Assembly: GCA_002367815.1 (NCBI GenBank)
Contig: DFDG01000131.1
Location: forward strand, 48,526 to 57,557
Source: Opitutaceae bacterium UBA3033
GTDB lineage: Bacteria > Verrucomicrobiota > Verrucomicrobiia > Opitutales > Opitutaceae
Direction of reading: 5' to 3'
DNA: 9,032 nucleotides
Positions 6,855 through 9,032 of this stretch are shown here, in pieces; the stretch's first letter is position 1; each line of letters opens with the position of its first letter. The notes beneath the pieces are model-generated. The model was not told the DNA's origin and did not search any database. It saw only the letters and a list, made by a program, of their open reading frames with translations. The position numbers were made by a program, and so were the translations under genes.

Positions 6855-6941
6855 CTTCCTTGGCGCTGTTTTGCCTCGTGGTCCTTATCCTTGGCTTGCC
6901 GGCCGAATAGGTGTCATCGATGCTTCCGACCACCCAACCCC

Positions 6942-8207
6942 ATGACTATTTTTCAAGTATTTGCCCTGTTGATCACGCTGACAGCGCTTTTCAGTTACTT
7001 GAATCATCGCGTGTTCAAGTTGCCCACCACAATCGGCGTGATGCTGATCGCCCTGATATTTTCGCTGGGCCTGGTGGGGATGAAACACCTGGGTTTTCCG
7101 GTGGACGTGATCACCGCCGAGGTGCTGGGGCAGATCGATTTCGATGCCACGTTGCTGCAGGGCATGCTGAGTTTTCTGCTGTTTGCTGGGGCTTTGCAGA
7201 TCAACCTGAACGATCTGGGCAGTCAGAAAGGCACGGTCGCCACCCTCTCGCTGGCGGGAGTAATGATCTCAACGGCCGTGTTTGGCACGGGCATGTATTA
7301 CGTGCTCGTTTGGGTGGGTCACCCATTGAGTTATCTGTGGTGTTTGTTGTTCGGTGCTTTGATTTCGCCGACTGATCCGATCGCCGTGTTAAGCATTTTG
7401 AAGAGCATCAATGTGCCCAAGAGTTTGGAGACGAAGATCGCCGGAGAATCACTTTTTAACGACGGCATCGGCGTCGTGCTGTTCATCGTGTTGCACGAAA
7501 TTGTGATCGGCGGGCAGCAACCGACGGCTGGACACATCGGACTGATCTTTCTCGAAGAGGCGGTGGGCGGTGCGCTGGTGGGGCTCGCGCTGGGTTGGGT
7601 GACCTACCGGATGTTGAAGAGCGTGGATAATTACCAAGTGGAAGTGTTGCTCACGCTGGCGCTGGTGGTGGGCGGGTATGCCTTGGCCAGTGCGATTCAT
7701 ACCAGTGGCCCGATTGCCATCGTGTGTGCCGGACTGTTGATCGGTAATCATGGCCGCAGTTTTGCGATGAGTGAGAAGACGCGGCATCACCTCGACACCT
7801 TTTGGGAGTTGGTGGACGAGATACTCAACGCGCTGCTGTTTGTGCTGATCGGTTTGGAAGTATTGGTGCTTACGTTCACCCGGGAGTTTCTATTGGCGGG
7901 TTTGATTGCAATTCCTGCGATTCTATTGGCCCGATGGTTGAGTGTGGGCGTGCCGATCACGGTGTTGCGTCGTTGGCGCAAATTCAGTCCGGGCGTGGTG
8001 AGTATCATGACCTGGGGTGGTTTGCGCGGCGGTATATCGGTGGCCCTGGCGTTGTCTTTGCCGCCCAGTCGCGAACGCGCAATCATCCTCGCCATCACCT
8101 ACGTGATCGTGGTGTTTTCGATCCTGTGCCAAGGGCTCACCCTCAAACGTTTGGTGCAGTGGATTCTGAAACGCTCGGCCACAACCGGAGAGGTATTTTC
8201 GCAATAA
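6942..8207 (+). CDS. CPA1-family sodium(potassium)/proton antiporter, NhaP-type
   Basis: The product is 421 residues with about 12-13 hydrophobic segments, the first at residues 3-21 and the last at about 379-398. It is an inner-membrane antiporter that exchanges protons for Na+ or K+ in pH and salt homeostasis. Family signatures are T144-D145-P146 in LISPTDPIAVL, and E169 with N173-D174 in GESLFNDGIGVVLF, the ND pair typical of electroneutral CPA1 antiporters. R362 in WGGLRGGISVALALS is the arginine expected to pair with E169. No C-terminal RCK/TrkA-N or cyclic-nucleotide domain follows, so this is the short form. I chose the ATG at 6942 (MTIFQVFALL). The frame is open back to a TTG at 6831, but those residues are Arg/Cys/Pro-rich and would put a non-family extension in front of the first helix. 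The gap to the preceding gene is 126 bases and to the next 57, so it is probably transcribed on its own. Confidence 0.93.
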   Translation: MTIFQVFALLITLTALFSYLNHRVFKLPTTIGVMLIALIFSLGLVGMKHLGFPVDVITAEVLGQIDFDATLLQGMLSFLLFAGALQINLNDLGSQKGTVATLSLAGVMISTAVFGTGMYYVLVWVGHPLSYLWCLLFGALISPTDPIAVLSILKSINVPKSLETKIAGESLFNDGIGVVLFIVLHEIVIGGQQPTAGHIGLIFLEEAVGGALVGLALGWVTYRMLKSVDNYQVEVLLTLALVVGGYALASAIHTSGPIAIVCAGLLIGNHGRSFAMSEKTRHHLDTFWELVDEILNALLFVLIGLEVLVLTFTREFLLAGLIAIPAILLARWLSVGVPITVLRRWRKFSPGVVSIMTWGGLRGGISVALALSLPPSRERAIILAITYVIVVFSILCQGLTLKRLVQWILKRSATTGEVFSQ

Positions 8208-8264
8208 CAGGCCGGCGCGGGTTCGAGTTGCATTGGGTTGTTTCTCCACCTTTCGTCTCCACTC

Positions 8265-9002
8265 ATGAGCACTGCTGAACAACCCGATGATGGATGGGAT
8301 CAATCGGCTGATCCTTGGATCCGATTAATGGCCAAGGGTGACCCCAATCGCGTTTTTCTGTTGGATGGCGCGATGTTGGATTTGTGTGGTGCAGTGCATG
8401 GATTAGATGTGATCGACGTGGGCTGCGGTGAGGGACGCTTCTGCCGGATGCTGGCCAAGCGCGGGGCGCACATGACCGGTATCGATCCGACGGCGAAATT
8501 GATTGCCGAGGCAAAGCGACGTCAGCCCGATGCGGTATTTCACGAAGCCAAGGCCGAAGCCTTACCGGTGGCCGATGCGAGCATGGGCCTCGTGGTGAGT
8601 TATCTGTCGCTGTTAGATATCCCGGATTACAAAACCGCGATCAATGAGATGATGCGTGTGCTCAAACCGGGCGGTCGATGTGTGATCGCCAACCAGAATG
8701 GATTTGCCACGGCCTCGACCAAGTATTGGGCGCGCGACGAGGATAATAATAAACTGCACTGGACGATGGACAATTATTCGACCGAGCGGCCCTGCAAGGC
8801 GGAGTGGGCGGGAATATCCGTGATCAACTGGCACCGGCCGATGTCGGCTTATATGTCGGCGTTTTTGCACGCGGGTTTTGTCCTGGAAAGTTTCGATGAA
8901 CCCGTGCCCAAGGCCCACGTGCCAGAAGCGCCAGATTTGTTCAGCACCAATCGTCGCGTGCCGATTTTTTGCACGATGGTTTGGCGCGTGCCGGCGAAGT
9001 AG
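8265..9002 (+). CDS. Class I SAM-dependent methyltransferase
   Basis: The product is 245 residues with a Rossmann-fold methyltransferase core. Motif I is DVGCGEGRF (51-59), the acidic residue after strand 2 is D74 in TGIDPT, motif II lies around ALPVADASMGLVVSYLSLLDI (99-119), and LKPGG (133-137) marks the post-III loop. This resembles the UbiE/BioC-like Methyltransf_11 group that methylates small molecules. The substrate is unknown. The region after about 150 (ARDEDNNKLHWTMDNY...EWAGISVINWHRPMSAYMSAFLHAGF) is a substrate lid and C-terminal strand typical of these enzymes. I chose the ATG at 8265 (MSTAEQPDDGWDQSADPW). An in-frame TTG at 8238 would add nine residues, MFLHLSSPL-like, with no motif support. 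A pyrimidine-rich leader without a Shine-Dalgarno motif precedes the ATG. The stop is 30 bases from the window edge. No partner gene is visible. Confidence 0.9.
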   Translation: MSTAEQPDDGWDQSADPWIRLMAKGDPNRVFLLDGAMLDLCGAVHGLDVIDVGCGEGRFCRMLAKRGAHMTGIDPTAKLIAEAKRRQPDAVFHEAKAEALPVADASMGLVVSYLSLLDIPDYKTAINEMMRVLKPGGRCVIANQNGFATASTKYWARDEDNNKLHWTMDNYSTERPCKAEWAGISVINWHRPMSAYMSAFLHAGFVLESFDEPVPKAHVPEAPDLFSTNRRVPIFCTMVWRVPAK

Positions 9003-9013
9003 GTTTTCTATTT

Positions 9014-9032
9014 CACCACGAAGGGCACCAAG
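9014..9032. repeat. Start of a probable dispersed intergenic repeat (cut by window edge)
   Basis: The last 19 bases, CACCACGAAGGGCACCAAG, begin 11 bases after the methyltransferase stop. They resemble the start of an intergenic repeat I know from many Verrucomicrobiota, Planctomycetota and other environmental genomes, whose spurious translations read like TTKGTK or HEGHEE. Within the window only one copy is seen and it is truncated, so the call rests on recollection of that pattern. Confidence 0.35.

Noticed and set aside
6831..6941. N-terminal extension of the antiporter from the TTG at 6831
   Set aside because: The added 37 residues are Arg-, Cys- and Pro-rich and would precede the first membrane helix, unlike the family; the ATG at 6942 gives a typical NhaP N-terminus.
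1..9032. Defence system, prophage, mobile element or CRISPR array
   Set aside because: No nuclease, helicase, reverse transcriptase, integrase, transposase, terminal inverted repeats or regularly spaced repeats were found on either strand; all nine genes belong to metabolic, transport or unknown membrane protein classes.

Overview
The window looks like a chromosomal segment of a Gram-negative, free-living heterotroph. The closest fit I can offer by eye is the Verrucomicrobiota, probably an Opitutaceae-like lineage. The basis is the moderately high GC, the mix of sulfatase, Asp-box sialidase-like, phytanoyl-CoA-dioxygenase-like and aldo/keto reductase genes (typical of glycan-degrading Verrucomicrobiota and Planctomycetota), and the near absence of Shine-Dalgarno sequences. 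This placement is inference, not a computed assignment. Nine protein-coding genes occupy almost all of the window. No rRNA, tRNA, CRISPR array, transposase, integrase or phage gene was seen.

Layout. Positions 1-2025 hold two minus-strand genes. An aldo/keto reductase (1033-2025) is followed 22 bases later by an Asp-box sialidase/neuraminidase-like gene that runs off the left edge (1-1010). A 195-base divergent intergenic region (2026-2220) separates them from seven plus-strand genes. The first three are packed tightly: an M28-family zinc peptidase (2221-3522), a 92-residue single-domain cupin (3539-3817) and a type I sulfatase (3826-5247), with gaps of 16 and 8 bases. They are very probably one operon. 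Then come a small two-helix membrane protein of unknown function (5295-5729), a phytanoyl-CoA-dioxygenase-like Fe(II)/2-oxoglutarate oxygenase (5835-6815), a CPA1/NhaP-type sodium/proton antiporter (6942-8207) and a class I SAM-dependent methyltransferase (8265-9002). The last 19 bases begin a sequence resembling a dispersed intergenic repeat common in such genomes.

How the genes may work together. The sialidase-like protein, the reductase, the peptidase, the cupin and the sulfatase could belong to one divergently transcribed catabolic locus for a sulfated, possibly amide-linked or acidic glycan or related small molecule. Each would remove or modify one substituent. None of the five has a visible signal peptide, so the pathway would act on imported material in the cytoplasm, unless export uses a route not visible here. 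No transporter or regulator for such a pathway lies in the window. The genes from 5295 onward have looser spacing and look like ordinary, unrelated genes.

Nothing here is demonstrably a new system. The most useful leads are the signal-less sulfatase operon, the absence of ribosome-binding motifs in front of most starts, and the uncharacterised membrane protein.
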